From positions 1 through 29,791 of the forward strand of contig CANRPB010000007.1 of the NCBI GenBank assembly GCA_947632415.1: 29,791 bases of DNA, given 5' to 3'. Both the position numbers and the translations under genes were made by a program. Shown here piece after piece: positions 15,125 through 22,804 of this stretch. This DNA comes from an uncultured Bacilli bacterium (GTDB lineage Bacteria > Bacillota_I > Bacilli_A > RF39 > UBA660). Position 1 is the first letter of the stretch. Each line of letters opens with the position of its first letter. The notes under the pieces are model-generated. The model had not been told where the DNA came from, did no database searches, and saw nothing but the letters and a program-made list of their open reading frames with translations.

Positions 15125-15502
15125 ATGGAAATAATAATAAGTAATTCTAGTAATGTACCTATTTATGAACAGATAAAAGAACAAATAAAGAGTAAGATTA
15201 TTACTAATGAGTTAAAGACAGGAGAATTATTACCTTCTATTAGGGCTTTGGCTCATGATTTAATATGTAGTGTTATTACTACTAAAAAGGCTTATGAGGT
15301 ATTAGAACAAGAAGGATATGTTAAAACAGTTCCTGCTAAGGGTATTTACGTTACAAATATTAATTTGGAAATTGTTAAGGAAGAACAATTAAAGAAGATG
15401 GAACGTTTACTTGATGAGGTTGTTGTATTAAGTAAGATGTACAATATCAAAAGAGAAGATATTGATAATATTTTGGATATTTTATATGAGGAGAGTAAGT
15501 AA
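15125..15502 (+). CDS. GntR-family regulator, YtrA subfamily
   Basis: The protein has 125 residues from the ATG at 15125, preceded by AGAGGTGA. A GTG at 15014 in the same frame lies upstream of the promoter and is rejected. The N-terminal winged helix is PIYEQIKEQIKSKI...LPSIRALAHDL...TTKKAYEVLEQEGYV. The short ~50-residue C-terminal helical tail is the mark of the YtrA subfamily, which regulates neighbouring ABC transporters, often in response to cell-wall-active agents. The inverted repeat over its -10 box is its likely site. Its stop overlaps the next ATG by one base. Confidence 0.92.
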   Translation: MEIIISNSSNVPIYEQIKEQIKSKIITNELKTGELLPSIRALAHDLICSVITTKKAYEVLEQEGYVKTVPAKGIYVTNINLEIVKEEQLKKMERLLDEVVVLSKMYNIKREDIDNILDILYEESK

Positions 15503-16353
15503 TGGAAAATATTTTGGAAGTTAATAATTTATGTAAAAGATATCGTGATTTTGCGTTAAAAAATGTTAGTTTTAATTTGCCTAAAGGTATGATTATGGGT
15601 TTTATTGGTAAAAATGGTGCTGGTAAGACAACTACGATTAAGGCTATTTTAAGTATTGTAAATAATTATGATGGAGAAATTAAAATTTTTAATCAAGATG
15701 TTAAAAAAAATGATGTCAAGAAGGATATTGGGGTTGTTTTAGATGACATGTTTTTTCCTGAGGTTTTGACACCTAAGGATATTAATAAGATAATGAGTAG
15801 TGTTTATGATAATTGGGATGAGGTTTTATTTTTTAAGTATTTAAATGATTTTGAGCTACCTATTAATAAGACTATTAAGAGTTTATCTAAGGGAATGCGT
15901 AAAAAGTTAGAAATTGTGACGGCTTTAGCGCATCATCCTAAGTTATTAATTTTGGATGAACCTACTTCTGGTTTAGATCCGATTGCTAGAAGCGAAGTTA
16001 TTGATATTTTTAGAGATTTTATTCAAGATGAGGAGTGTTCTATTTTACTTTCTAGTCATATTACCACGGATTTGGAACATATTGCTGATTATATTACTTT
16101 TATTGATAATGGCGAAGTTTTATTATCTAAGACATGTGATGAGTTAATGAATTTATATGGTGTTGTTAAGTGTGGTCGTGATGAATTTAAAAAAATTGAT
16201 TCAAGTGATTATTTGAAGTATCGAAAAAACAAGTATGAGTTTGAATTATTGGTTGAGGATAAGAACATGTTTAAAAAGAAATATAATATCGATACGATCG
16301 ATAAGTTAACTTTAGAGGATTTAATGGTCTTAGTAATTAAGGGAGGTAAATAA
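15502..16353 (+). CDS. ABC transporter ATP-binding protein (YtrB-like)
   Basis: The protein has 283 residues. Walker A is GKNGAGKTT at 36-44, the signature is SLSKGMRKKLEIV, Walker B is LLILDEPTSGLDP, and the H-loop His is in SSHITTDLEHIA. A ~70-residue C-terminal extension is typical of exporters of the YtrB/BcrA group. It is a peripheral subunit that powers the membrane protein encoded next. One-base overlaps with both neighbours show tight translational coupling. The cargo cannot be told. Antibiotic or cell-envelope stress export is the usual role of this operon type. Confidence 0.93.
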   Translation: MENILEVNNLCKRYRDFALKNVSFNLPKGMIMGFIGKNGAGKTTTIKAILSIVNNYDGEIKIFNQDVKKNDVKKDIGVVLDDMFFPEVLTPKDINKIMSSVYDNWDEVLFFKYLNDFELPINKTIKSLSKGMRKKLEIVTALAHHPKLLILDEPTSGLDPIARSEVIDIFRDFIQDEECSILLSSHITTDLEHIADYITFIDNGEVLLSKTCDELMNLYGVVKCGRDEFKKIDSSDYLKYRKNKYEFELLVEDKNMFKKKYNIDTIDKLTLEDLMVLVIKGGK

Positions 16354-16979
16354 TGATTGGTTTTATTAAAAAAGATTTATTAATGATTAAGAATAATTTA
16401 AAGGCTTTTACTTTTGTGTTTATAATTTATGTTTTTATGGCTTTTAATGGAATGATGGATATATCTTTTTTGTTATCGTTTATTAGTGTAATGTTGGTTT
16501 TATCGACTTTTAATTATGATAATTATAATAAGTGGGAAGTCTATGCGATTACTTTACCAGATGGAAAGAAGAATGTTGTTAAGTCAAAATATTTAACTAC
16601 TTTACTTTTGGTTGTGATGACATCATTAATATCTGTTTTGATTACTTTTTTAGTAATGCTTATTAATAAACAAGTCAATTATGAAGGCATTTTACAGGTG
16701 TTTGTTGCTAATGTCACAAGTATTATAATTATTGAAGTATTTATGTATCCTTTTATTTTTAAATTGGGTATTGAAAAGGCAAGAATTTGGATTTTTGTCG
16801 TTCTCTTAGCACTAGCGCTTATTTTAGGTATTTTAAGTAATTTTATTAGTTTAGAGTTTTTAACTGGTGTTTTAAATTTTATAGTTAATTATTATTTTAT
16901 AGTGCCACCTATTATCATTATTATGTTGTATTTATCTTATTTAATGTCTAAGTATTTTTACTTAAAAAAAGAGTTTTAG
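16353..16979 (+). CDS. ABC-2 type permease
   Basis: The protein has 208 residues with six hydrophobic helices at about 15-32, 35-52, 80-102, 115-133, 145-165 and 180-200. The cytosolic loop YNKWEVYAITLPDGKKNVVKSK is typical of the ABC2_membrane_5 family, where a short DG/LP motif follows helix 2. It pairs with the upstream ATPase as a small exporter. The ATG overlaps the ATPase stop by one base. No terminator is evident before the repeats at 16979-17056. Confidence 0.85.
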   Translation: MIGFIKKDLLMIKNNLKAFTFVFIIYVFMAFNGMMDISFLLSFISVMLVLSTFNYDNYNKWEVYAITLPDGKKNVVKSKYLTTLLLVVMTSLISVLITFLVMLINKQVNYEGILQVFVANVTSIIIIEVFMYPFIFKLGIEKARIWIFVVLLALALILGILSNFISLEFLTGVLNFIVNYYFIVPPIIIIMLYLSYLMSKYFYLKKEF

Positions 16980-17056
16980 GAAAAATGTGATAAATTGGTT
17001 AAAAAATGTCGGAATTTTGTGATATAGAGTATTTAAAAAACTGGAATTTTGTGATA
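16979..17056 (+). repeat. Three 14-bp direct repeats at exact 32-bp spacing before the third DUF4143 ATPase
   Basis: GGAATTTTGTGATA occurs at 17011-17024 and 17043-17056, and a variant GGAAAAATGTGATA at 16979-16992. The start-to-start distance is 32 bp in both cases, about three helical turns, so all face the same side of the DNA. The last copy runs into a -10-like GATAAT, placing the array over the promoter. The first copy begins at the stop of the permease gene. Confidence 0.7.
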
Positions 17057-17081
17057 ATATATATTAAGAGGCGATTTTAAT

Positions 17082-18434
17082 ATGGTAAGACTTAAAAGAA
17101 AAATAGATAAGTTTTTAGTTGAATGGAAAAATGATAAGAATAAACTTCCACTTATTGTTAAAGGGGCAAGGCAAATTGGGAAAACTGACGCTATTGAAAA
17201 TTTTGCAAAGTTAAATTATAAGAATATTGTTGAGATAAATTTTGCTCTAGAACCTGAATATAAAACCATTTTTGATAATGGCTTTAATGTAGATACAATT
17301 TTAAAAAATATATCTTTGATAAATAACAATTATAAATTTATTCCAAATGAGACGTTGATATTTTTTGATGAATTACAAGATTGTATTAACTGCGCTACTT
17401 CATTGAAGGCATTTAATATTGATGGACAATATGATGTTATATGTTCAGGATCTATGATGGGAATTAATTATTCAAAGATTGAGTCTAATAGTGTTGGAAA
17501 TAAGCAAGATTATGAAATGTATTCATTGGATTTTGAGGAATTTTTATGGGCTAAAGGATATAGTGATGAACAAATAGATGATCTATTAGATCATATGTTG
17601 AAATGTGAACCGTTAACTAAAACTGGCTATGACATGATGAATGAAAATTTTAAGGATTATATGATTACAGGTGGAATGCCTGCTATTGTTAGTCGCTTTA
17701 TAGAGAATAAGACTTTTAGTGGTTTACTTTCAATTCAAAAACAAATTTTGTTGGATTATAAAGAGGATATAACTAAATATGCTACTGGTCTTGATCAAAC
17801 TAGAATTTTAAATGTATATAACAAAATTCCCGTTTTTCTTGGAAATGAAAATAAAAAATTTCAAATTTCCAAAGTTGAAAATGGGGCTAGAAGTCGAGAA
17901 TATTTAGGAACTATAGATTGGTTAAATAACGCAGGAATTATAAATATTTGTTATTGCCTGGAACAACCATCACTTCCACTTAAAGGTAATTATAATCCAG
18001 ATAATTATCGAATTTATTTTCGAGATACCGGTCTATTAATTGGTTCACTTGACGAAGAAGTACAAGATGATTTACGAAAAAATAAAAATTTTAATACTTA
18101 TAAAGGCGCTATTTATGAAAATATAGTTGGAGATATGTTAGTAAAAGAAGGATACTCACTTTATTTTTATAAAAATGAAAAGGGTACAATAGAAATGGAT
18201 TTTTTCGTAAGAGATGCTGATTCATTGATTCCAATAGAAGTTAAAGCTAATGATAATTCTACTGTATCTTTAAATAATATGATAGATAGTAAGTCTTATC
18301 AAGATATCAAATATGGTATAAAATTGTGCAATAAAAATATTGGTTTTAATGGTAAATTTTATACATTTCCTTATTTTTTAACTTTTTTACTTAAAAGATA
18401 TCTAAGAGAAAAAGGAAAGAATGATAATGTTTAG
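17082..18434 (+). CDS. AAA-family ATPase with DUF4143 domain (copy 3, different subfamily)
   Basis: The protein has 450 residues. Walker A is KGARQIGKTD at 27-36, Walker B LIFFDELQ near 93-100, then DVICSGSMMGINY. The KGARQIGKT type and the EYLGTIDWLNNAGIINICY segment mark a subfamily distinct from copies 1 and 2. The C-terminal nuclease-like core is GTIEMDFFVRDADSLIPIEVKAND near 366-390, which keeps the D...E-x-K arrangement of PD-(D/E)XK folds, as copies 1 and 2 do not clearly do. This suggests a possible nuclease site. The function is unknown. It follows the three phased repeats and has a hairpin (18438-18458) just after its stop. Confidence 0.87.
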   Translation: MVRLKRKIDKFLVEWKNDKNKLPLIVKGARQIGKTDAIENFAKLNYKNIVEINFALEPEYKTIFDNGFNVDTILKNISLINNNYKFIPNETLIFFDELQDCINCATSLKAFNIDGQYDVICSGSMMGINYSKIESNSVGNKQDYEMYSLDFEEFLWAKGYSDEQIDDLLDHMLKCEPLTKTGYDMMNENFKDYMITGGMPAIVSRFIENKTFSGLLSIQKQILLDYKEDITKYATGLDQTRILNVYNKIPVFLGNENKKFQISKVENGARSREYLGTIDWLNNAGIINICYCLEQPSLPLKGNYNPDNYRIYFRDTGLLIGSLDEEVQDDLRKNKNFNTYKGAIYENIVGDMLVKEGYSLYFYKNEKGTIEMDFFVRDADSLIPIEVKANDNSTVSLNNMIDSKSYQDIKYGIKLCNKNIGFNGKFYTFPYFLTFLLKRYLREKGKNDNV

Positions 18435-18501
18435 TTATTATTCTTTTTTTAAGAATAAATTTCAAGTTAATCTATAAATTAGTGATAAAAAAAGGTATTC
18501 A

Positions 18502-18510
18502 TGGTATAAT
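18502..18510 (+). promoter_or_regulatory. Extended -10 promoter of the frameshifted small gene
   Basis: TGGTATAAT is an extended -10 box without a clear -35. It lies 20 bases before the GGAAGGTG ribosome site. Confidence 0.5.
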
Positions 18511-18544
18511 TATAGTAACAAAAAATGTTAGGAAGGTGTTACAA

Positions 18545-18809
18545 GTGGATGAATTAGATAAAAAAATTATTGGTGATAGAAAACTTTTATATGATGAAAC
18601 AGTTAAGTATGATGAGACAAAACTTCCACAAGAACTAAAGGGATTATATTAAACAATTAAAAGCGTTTGACAAAGTTAAAGATTGGTTAAGTTATGACTT
18701 AAAATTTGATGAGTTCGAAATGCGTATAAGGGCTTATTTACGAGAGGGTATAGTAACAGAGTATGATTATAAAAAGTTAATTGCAAAGTATGGGTGGTTA
18801 TATGATTAA
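18545..18809 (+). pseudogene. Small helical protein gene split by a one-base frameshift
   Basis: A GTG start with GGAAGGTG (18531-18538) opens a frame of 35 residues (MDELDKKIIGDRKLLYDETV...LPQELKGLY) that stops at 18650. If one G of the GGG at 18640-18642 is removed, the frame continues smoothly (QELKDYIKQLKAFDKVKDWL...) to TAA at 18807, giving a soluble, highly charged protein of ~87 residues ending YKKLIAKYGWLYD. I do not recognise the family. It is either a recent pseudogene, a sequencing or assembly error, or a frameshift site. The continuous charge pattern across the join argues that the joined frame is real. Confidence 0.7.
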
Positions 18810-18908
18810 ATTAGAAATATTAAAGAAATAAAATTTAGTTTATTAATGATTAAAATGAATGAAAAAGACTAAAAAAGTCTTTTTTTCATATAATTAATTG
18901 GTGATATT

Positions 18909-19652
18909 ATGTTTACAAAGTATGGCTTTATTTTAACTACATTAGCTGGATTATCAACATTAATTGGAACACTTTTAATATTTATAAGTAAAAAAAATAA
19001 CAATAAAATTATTATTGGATCATTAAGTTTTGCTTCCGGGGTAATGATTTCTGTATCACTAACAGATTTAATTCCTGAATCAATTACATTACTTCATAAA
19101 ACATATCAAATATTTCCAACTATAATAATAATGTTAATTTTTTTAGTTGTTGGTATTATTATTTCAATGGCTATTGATAAATATATACCAACTAAAAGAG
19201 AAGGGGAGTTATATAAAGTAGGGATAATTTCTATGGTTGCGATTATATTACATAATATACCAGAAGGGATTGCAACATTCTTATCAACAGAAAATAATTT
19301 AGCACTAGGATTATCTCTTACAATCGCCATAGCCCTTCATAATATACCAGAAGGTATAAGTATATCAATTCCTATTTATTACGCGACAGGAAGCAAATTA
19401 AAAGCATTTATGTATACATTAATATCAGGACTATCAGAGCCTCTTGGAGCATTACTTGCATATATCTTTTTAAGCAATATAATAACTGATATAATAATGG
19501 GCTTTATTATGGCTATTATTGCAGGAATTATGTTACAAATATCATTCTATGAATTATTACCAACATCATTTAGTTATAAAAATAAAAAAATAACAATAAT
19601 ATTTTTTATTATAGGTATACTATTTATGACATTAAATCATTTTATATTTTAA
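18909..19652 (+). CDS. zupT: ZIP-family metal ion transporter (ZupT-like)
   Basis: The protein has 247 residues and about eight transmembrane helices. The paired metal-site motifs HNIPEG occur at 115-120 (helix IV) and 144-149 (helix V), with SGLSEPLGALLAY following, all diagnostic of the ZIP/GufA-ZupT group. It imports divalent metal such as Zn, Mn or Fe across the cytoplasmic membrane. The His-rich variable loop usual between helices III and IV is short and charged here (KYIPTKREGELYK). It is monocistronic, with GGTGAT before the ATG and a terminator at 19654-19677. It is the last plus-strand gene before the orientation switch. Confidence 0.9.
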   Translation: MFTKYGFILTTLAGLSTLIGTLLIFISKKNNNKIIIGSLSFASGVMISVSLTDLIPESITLLHKTYQIFPTIIIMLIFLVVGIIISMAIDKYIPTKREGELYKVGIISMVAIILHNIPEGIATFLSTENNLALGLSLTIAIALHNIPEGISISIPIYYATGSKLKAFMYTLISGLSEPLGALLAYIFLSNIITDIIMGFIMAIIAGIMLQISFYELLPTSFSYKNKKITIIFFIIGILFMTLNHFIF

Positions 19653-19653
19653 A

Positions 19654-19677
19654 AAAGAAGCAAAATGCTTCTTTCTG
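19654..19677. terminator. Terminator of the ZIP transporter gene
   Basis: AAAGAAGCA (19654-19662) pairs with TGCTTCTTT (19666-19674). A-rich and T-rich flanks allow function from both sides, also for the small minus-strand ORF ending at 19685. Confidence 0.7.
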
Positions 19678-19684
19678 GGCGTAA

Positions 19685-19831
19685 CTATCTATTATTATAG
19701 TTTGAGCCATCTTCGCCACAACCGCTACATGAATTGCAACTATTAGCTTTATTAGTAATATTATTACTTGATTGAGCTTGTGCATTTGTCTTAGCGTTTG
19801 TTTTATTCATTTTATTGCTTTTCTTACTCAT
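19685..19831 (-). CDS. 48-residue Asn/Ser-rich peptide with a CxxCxxC tail
   Basis: The frame starts at ATG with GGTGAT 6 bases before it, the ribosome-site form used by most genes here. The N-terminal half is Lys/Asn/Gln-rich and low complexity (MSKKSNKMNKTNAKT). The C-terminal part is ANSCNSCSGCGEDGSNYNNR, with Cys in a C-x2-C-x2-C pattern. It has no hydrophobic segment. It could be a small zinc or Fe-S protein, a peptide precursor, or a short relic. I do not recognise a family. It lies just inside the orientation switch and shares the terminator of the ZIP gene. Confidence 0.55.
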   Translation of the reverse strand: MSKKSNKMNKTNAKTNAQAQSSNNITNKANSCNSCSGCGEDGSNYNNR

Positions 19832-20262
19832 TTTAATCACCCATTAATATTATTTACTAATAAATAATAAATATAGATGGAATAATTATACAATAATGTA
19901 AAATAGTAACAAAATAGAGTAGAGTAGTTAAATAATTCTCTATCTATATTATACTAATTTATAATTTTATTTTTTAAATGGTTAATTCTGGCAAAATTAA
20001 TTGAATAATTCGAATAATAATTAATATCTATATTCTTATAAATCTTTTGAATCTTAAGATCTTTTTAAATGAAGATTTTATGTGAATTATAATTTATTTC
20101 AATTAACAATATTGAATTTTTATAATCAAAAAACATTTTAACTAAGTTTTAAAACTTTAAATATTTTGTAATGGAATAGTTATTTGAGTCATAATCTATT
20201 TTTAATAATAATATATTTATTAATAATCTTATTAAATGTGTATTTAAAATTCAAAATATAGA

Positions 20263-20290
20263 AGTTAACATAATATACATTATACATTTT
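20263..20290 (-). other. Candidate XerCD dif-like site
   Basis: Read on the minus strand, the XerD arm TTATGTTAACT matches the Bacillus dif arm TTATGTAAACT at 10 of 11 bases. The 6-base centre TGTATA matches TATATA at 5 of 6. The XerC arm AAAATGTATAA matches poorly (5 of 11, mainly its inner half). It lies where gene direction and GC skew both switch, which is where dif is found. The AT-richness raises the chance of a random match. Confidence 0.4.
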
Positions 20291-20639
20291 TTATTAATAT
20301 TAAATTTAGTATTAATAATTATTAATTTATTATTTATTTTTTATAATTACTAATTAGAATAAATATTTATTTTAATTTATTTCATAATATTATTATGAGT
20401 TATTTATAATACTTAATAACAACTTTTAATATCTTAATTAATTTTTTTTATTTAAATAATTATTCTGATTAATTTAAATTTAATTTAATTAATCTGATTA
20501 ATTTTATATAGTTATTCTATATTTTATTAATTAATAATCCACTACCTACAATAACTCATTAATTATCAAAAAATTAATTCAATTTAAAATCAAAAAAACA
20601 ATATTAAATACATATAACTATATATAACAAAAAAGTAAT

Positions 20640-20682
20640 AAATAAATAGGGGAGCAATCGCATTATTTCCCCTACTTTATTT
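20640..20682. repeat. Strong isolated hairpin in the AT-rich region
   Basis: AAATAAATAGGGGA (20640-20653) pairs with TCCCCTA-c-TTTATTT (20668-20682), 14 bp with one bulged C, around GCAATCGCATTATT. Its four-G/four-C core is striking in DNA of ~12% G+C. It could be a bidirectional terminator, a protein-binding site or the end of a small RNA. Confidence 0.6.
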
Positions 20683-20803
20683 AATGTATATTTATAATGA
20701 ATAATCATTAATAAATTGTCTTAATATTGTAATTTCAATAAAATTATCATATAAAATTAATTTCCAAATAATCTTTAATTGATAACCTAAAATATTTTTC
20801 ATT

Positions 20804-20826
20804 AAAAAGAGTAGTATCCCCTACCC
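20804..20826 (-). terminator. Terminator of the HTH protein gene
   Basis: On the minus strand GGGTAG-GGGATA-CTACTC forms a 6-bp stem with one G-T pair, followed by TTTTT. Confidence 0.55.
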
Positions 20827-20830
20827 TATT

Positions 20831-21616
20831 TTAATTACCAACTTTTCTTGTTTCAATCTCAGCCATTTTTTCTGATATTTCAGCAACATTATCCTCATTA
20901 ACAACTGTATATCCAAGTTCTTGCATAGCCTGTAATCTAATACGATTTAATTCCATTGTTCTACTAAGTTTTTCATCCATTTTGTGTTCTATTTTATTGA
21001 CAAACCTTTTATGAGCCTCGGCTAATTTAGTTTTAGAAGTACCACCATTATTATAAAGAGTCATTGCTGTAAACATAATACTTTCAAAAACAAATTGTTC
21101 GTCTTCATCAAAAACAAATTTTGTTGGTTCTTCAAAACATGTTTCCTTGGCAACATAGGCAAGAATATATTTTAATTCTCTAGATGTATTCATAGCTTGC
21201 AAAAAATTATAAAGATATTTCATTGAATTAATATTATCATCATTCTTTGAATCTTCCAAATTTTCTTTAACAGCATCAACGATATTTTTAAGAAGTTCTT
21301 TTTGTTTTTTACCTAAACCTTCAAAACCAACTGTCTTTTCTTCCTTAACGGCACTATCCTTTGTATTTAAAGAAGAATTTAATCTTGCATCTAAAGCAGA
21401 AATATAATCGGTATCAACCTTTATATCAAAGATATCTTCTGCTTTTTTAATTCCTAATAAATTTAATAATAAAACTCTTTTATCTTTAGGCCACTTATTT
21501 ATATCTTCAACCTCTAAATAATTGTAAATCATTTGTCGTGAAACGCCAAGGTACTTAGAAAGTTTTACCTTGGAAATACCAGCTTCACGTAAAATATCAT
21601 TTAACTTGTCCATCAT
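20831..21616 (-). CDS. HTH (XRE-like) protein of unknown function
   Basis: The protein has 261 residues. The N-terminal helix-turn-helix is MMDKLNDILREAGISKVKLSKYLGVSRQMIYNYL, with the recognition helix around residues 25-36. The rest is helical and charged with no known domain. It contains a coiled-coil-like region (KKQKELLKNIVDAVKENLEDSK) and a Thr-Ser-Lys segment (NNGGTSKTKLAEAHKRF). It may bind DNA as a dimer. It is unusually close to the candidate terminus, so a role in chromosome organisation is conceivable but unsupported. AGGAGG lies 8 bases before the first ATG. A good promoter is at 21637-21664. Confidence 0.75.
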   Translation of the reverse strand: MMDKLNDILREAGISKVKLSKYLGVSRQMIYNYLEVEDINKWPKDKRVLLLNLLGIKKAEDIFDIKVDTDYISALDARLNSSLNTKDSAVKEEKTVGFEGLGKKQKELLKNIVDAVKENLEDSKNDDNINSMKYLYNFLQAMNTSRELKYILAYVAKETCFEEPTKFVFDEDEQFVFESIMFTAMTLYNNGGTSKTKLAEAHKRFVNKIEHKMDEKLSRTMELNRIRLQAMQELGYTVVNEDNVAEISEKMAEIETRKVGN

Positions 21617-21636
21617 AAATAAAACCTCCTACTATC

Positions 21637-21664
21637 ATTTTACCACTTTACACATAAATGTCAA
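21637..21664 (-). promoter_or_regulatory. Promoter of the HTH protein gene
   Basis: TTGACA (21664-21659) and TAAAAT (21642-21637) are separated by 16 bases. TTTAC/GTAAA repeats around the -35 box could be an autoregulatory site. Confidence 0.65.
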
Positions 21665-21679
21665 GTAAAAAGTAAAATA

Positions 21680-22783
21680 TTACAAATACCATAATTTTTT
21701 ATTGCTTTTTCTAACTTCTTTTATAATTCCACCACCAAGACACTCATCATCCAAATAAAAAACACATGCTTGTCCAGGAGTAACAGCCTTTACACCTTGA
21801 GGATAATGTACAATAATCTCATTATCGTTAATATAATCAAGGGAAACTTTATTATCTGGTTGGCGATAACGGAATTTAGCTACACATTCTGAAGGCTTAT
21901 TATCACTAATCCAATTTATATTATCAATAACAGCGCTATCACTAATTAAATAATCAGTATTAGAATGCGCTACATATAAAATATTATTTGATATATCTTT
22001 TCCTACGACAAATAATCTGTCTTTATTACCTCCAATATTTAACCCTCTTCTTTGTCCAATAGTATAATACATCAAACCAATATGCGAACCTAAAACATCA
22101 TTGGTTTCAATATCAACTACATCTCCTGGAATGTTGGGTAAATAATTACTTAAAAATTTCTTAAAATTACGTTCACCAATAAAACAAATTCCTGTAGAAT
22201 CTTTCTTAGAAGCCGTAATAAGTCCATAATTTTGCGCTATTTCCCTAACCTCTGTCTTTTCTAAATTACCAACGGGGAATAAAACATTTGAAAGTTGTTG
22301 ACGCGATAATTGTGATAAAAAATATGTTTGATCTTTATTGTTATCAATTCCTCTTAATAATTTACCATTTTGAATTCTAGCATAATGACCGGTTGCTATA
22401 AAGTCAGCACCAAGTTTCAATGCTTCTTTAGCAAACATATCAAACTTGATATACTTATTGCACATTATATCAGGATTAGGTGTTCTACCAAGTTTTAATT
22501 CATCAAGAAAATATGTAAATACATAATCCCAATATTCTTTAACAAAATCAACTCTATGTAAAGGTATGCCAATTTTTTTACAAACTTCTAAAGCATCATT
22601 ATAATCCTGTTCTTGAGGACAAATATTATTATTTAAAGTGGGATTTCCTAATATATCGTTATTAACACTTGCATCCCAATTTCTCATGAAAAGGCCAATG
22701 ACATCATAACCAGCGTTTTTAAGTAAAATAGCTGCCACACTACTGTCAACTCCCCCACTCATACCAACAACAACTTTCTTCAT
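21680..22783 (-). CDS. mnmA: tRNA-specific 2-thiouridylase MnmA
   Basis: The protein has 367 residues, the usual length. The N-terminal PP-loop is GMSGGVDSS at 7-15, for ATP binding. The catalytic Cys pair is C108 in NPDIMCNKYIKF and C200 in STGICFIGERNF. The C-terminal beta-barrel ends with GQACVFYLDDECLGGGII. It thiolates U34 of the Lys, Glu and Gln tRNAs in the cytosol, using sulfur from a cysteine desulfurase that is not in this window. Glu/Gln decoding links it loosely to gltX and tRNA-Gln here, although the CUG tRNA has no U34. GGTGAT precedes the ATG. Confidence 0.95.
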   Translation of the reverse strand: MKKVVVGMSGGVDSSVAAILLKNAGYDVIGLFMRNWDASVNNDILGNPTLNNNICPQEQDYNDALEVCKKIGIPLHRVDFVKEYWDYVFTYFLDELKLGRTPNPDIMCNKYIKFDMFAKEALKLGADFIATGHYARIQNGKLLRGIDNNKDQTYFLSQLSRQQLSNVLFPVGNLEKTEVREIAQNYGLITASKKDSTGICFIGERNFKKFLSNYLPNIPGDVVDIETNDVLGSHIGLMYYTIGQRRGLNIGGNKDRLFVVGKDISNNILYVAHSNTDYLISDSAVIDNINWISDNKPSECVAKFRYRQPDNKVSLDYINDNEIIVHYPQGVKAVTPGQACVFYLDDECLGGGIIKEVRKSNKKLWYL

Positions 22784-22804
22784 AAAATCACCAAAGACAT
22801 TATA

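Larger units (their letters stand above)
19832..20803. other. About 1 kb of extremely AT-rich DNA without a gene, candidate replication terminus
   Basis: No plausible reading frame is seen on either strand. A hand count over 19981-20580 gives 70 G+C in 600 bases (about 12%), far below the coding parts. It separates a block of rightward genes from a block of leftward genes. By hand count G slightly exceeds C up to about 20260, and C clearly exceeds G from about 20280 on. It contains a dif-like sequence at 20263-20290, a short direct repeat TCTGATTAATTT (20464, 20493) and an isolated strong hairpin at 20640-20682. Confidence 0.55.

Noticed and set aside
19832..20803. AT-rich region as a plasmid or chromosomal replication origin
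   Set aside because: No DnaA-box cluster, iterons or replication gene are seen, and genes converge on it rather than diverge from it.
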